The notes below the pieces were generated by a model, which was not told where the DNA came from, searched no databases, and saw only the letters and a list, made by a program, of their open reading frames with translations. This document shows, piece by piece, positions 63,017 through 64,000 of a stretch of 64,000 bases of DNA. Position numbers and translations under genes: made by a program. Position 1 is the stretch's first letter, and each line of letters opens with the position of its first letter. Origin of the DNA: Flavobacteriales bacterium (GTDB lineage: Bacteria; Bacteroidota; Bacteroidia; Flavobacteriales_E; Vicingaceae); NCBI GenBank assembly GCA_013359255.1, contig JABWCF010000005.1, positions 1-64,000 of the forward strand, written 5' to 3'.

Positions 63017-63623
63017 AATATTTATAACCGGTATAGGAACCGATGTAGGAAAAACCATCGTTTCAGCTGTTTTAGCCGAAGCATGGATGGCCGATTATTG
63101 GAAACCAGTGCAAGCAGGCAAGTTACCCGAAACCGATTCAGAAACAGTGAAAAAACTACTTATCAATAAAATTTCCAATGTTTGGCAAGAAAATTATTTA
63201 CTAGAAACTCCTGTTTCTCCTCATTATGCAGCATTTTTAGAAAAAAAAAATATACAAGAAACAAACCTTATTCCACCTTCTTCTCCTAATAAAATATTAC
63301 TCATAGAAGGGGCCGGAGGCTTAATGGTTCCTCTTAATGATGAATTTTTGATAATAGATTTAATTTCTAAACTAAATGCCGAAACCATTGTAGTTTCCAA
63401 AAATTATTTAGGCAGTATTAACCACACTCTGCTAACTATTAATACCTTGTTTCACCACAAAATACCTGTATTGGGAATTATTTTTAACGGAGAAGAACAC
63501 TCTGCTTCAGAACAATTTATTTTAAAATACACCGGTTTAAAAATGCTTGGAAGAATTGAAAAAGCTCAACAGATTACTCGAGAGTGGATTGCAAAAGAAG
63601 CTGCAAAATTTAGTACATTATGA
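63009..63623 (+). CDS. bioD: Dethiobiotin synthetase
   Basis: A 204-aa ATP-dependent enzyme that closes the ureido ring of dethiobiotin. The P-loop GIGTDVGKT is at 8-16. WKPVQAG and IEGAGGLMVPL match the family. The start overlaps the bioF end, and the stop overlaps the bioA start (ATGA), so translation is coupled. Confidence 0.95.
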   Translation: MRKIFITGIGTDVGKTIVSAVLAEAWMADYWKPVQAGKLPETDSETVKKLLINKISNVWQENYLLETPVSPHYAAFLEKKNIQETNLIPPSSPNKILLIEGAGGLMVPLNDEFLIIDLISKLNAETIVVSKNYLGSINHTLLTINTLFHHKIPVLGIIFNGEEHSASEQFILKYTGLKMLGRIEKAQQITREWIAKEAAKFSTL

Positions 63624-64000
63624 GTATTACCGAAAAAGATAAAAAATATATATGGCATCCGTTTACACAAATGAAAGAGGCTGTACAAATACCTATAGTA
63701 AAAGGAAGCGGAGTATGGTTATTTGCCGAAGATGAAAAAAAATACATAGATGCAGTTTCTTCTTGGTGGGTTAATATTCATGGGCACTCCCATCCTTATA
63801 TTGCAGAAAAAGTGTATCAACAGTTTCTTGAATTAGAACACGTATTATTTTCCGGATTTACTACCCCTGTGGCTACCGAATTAGCCGAACGATTGATATT
63901 GAAAATGCCGTGGCAACAAAAAGTGTTTTTTTCCGATAATGGTTCTACAGCGGTAGAAGTAGCTGTTAAAATGGCTATTCAGTATTTTAAAAATAAAAAG
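63620..64000 (+). CDS. bioA: Adenosylmethionine-8-amino-7-oxononanoate aminotransferase, partial
   Basis: The first 127 codons of a class III PLP aminotransferase, cut by the window end. The N-terminus KKYIWHPFTQMKEA and GVWLFAEDEKKYIDAVSSWW are typical of BioA, followed by NIHGHSHPYI and FFSDNGSTAVEVAVKMA. BioA converts 8-amino-7-oxononanoate to 7,8-diaminononanoate. Its ATG overlaps the bioD stop. The PLP Lys lies beyond the window. Confidence 0.93.
   Translation, partial: MSITEKDKKYIWHPFTQMKEAVQIPIVKGSGVWLFAEDEKKYIDAVSSWWVNIHGHSHPYIAEKVYQQFLELEHVLFSGFTTPVATELAERLILKMPWQQKVFFSDNGSTAVEVAVKMAIQYFKNKK

Overview
The window looks like a chromosomal segment of an AT-rich member of the Bacteroidota. 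The evidence is a short (287 aa) primary sigma factor, TAnnTTTG-type -7 promoter boxes, an RCC1-repeat protein with a type IX secretion C-terminal sorting domain, TonB-dependent receptor and DUF5686 proteins with N-terminal carboxypeptidase-regulatory-like domains, and a DUF2339/DUF3999 pair. Genus cannot be told from the sequence. Three genes carry what look like single-base frame breaks in or near homopolymers, so either gene decay or residual sequencing error must be kept in mind.

Layout. 0-2 kb: a tyrosine recombinase and two tRNA genes (Pro-TGG, Arg-TCT). 2-10 kb: an AspA/AstE-like M14 deacylase, the RCC1/T9SS protein, then a leftward set of acyl-CoA ligase, exported class V aminotransferase-like protein and TonB-dependent receptor. 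10-20 kb: five consecutive SpoIIE-type PP2C phosphatases, one with a six-helix membrane domain and a frameshift, four with TPR sensor halves. Their two catalytic subtypes alternate, one gene is a mosaic of its neighbours, and two carry a 37-nt repeat inserted in frame at two separate loops. 20-27 kb: a PIF1-like helicase, mnmE, a lipoprotein, and a small leftward cluster (thioredoxin-like, DUF4221-like, broken lipoprotein). 27-33 kb: a (GTAT)n tract, a DUF5686 protein, a NUDIX hydrolase, the primary sigma factor, a TerB/DnaJ protein and a rhomboid protease. 33.9-38.2 kb: a complete dlt-type aminoacyl-transfer operon in the order dltC-dltD-dltX-dltB-dltA, including a 49-codon dltX that is easy to miss. 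38-42 kb: an M23 peptidase, then a coiled-coil protein, zapA and rny. 42-49 kb: a surface-glycan cluster (polymerase, flippase, N-acetyl sugar amidotransferase, two glycosyltransferases, wecB). 49-60.6 kb: mazG, a PagL-like lipid A deacylase, a DUF2807 lipoprotein, an NqrM-like small protein, and a tight leftward five-gene operon (DUF2339, DUF3999, S9 peptidase, PBP4-type DacB, HD hydrolase). 60.7-64 kb: the biotin operon bioB-bioF-bioD-bioA, with bioA cut by the window end.

The most interesting system is the dlt-type operon. It retains carrier, adenylating enzyme, MBOAT, DltX-like microprotein and DltD in a didermal lineage that is not expected to make teichoic acids. Its adenylation domain has Met where Bacillus-type DltA has the Cys associated with D-Ala selection, and its MBOAT has WNG in place of WHG. 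The acceptor, and perhaps the amino acid, may therefore differ from the Gram-positive pathway. The phosphatase array is the second notable region, showing duplication, recombination and repeat invasion in a signalling family.
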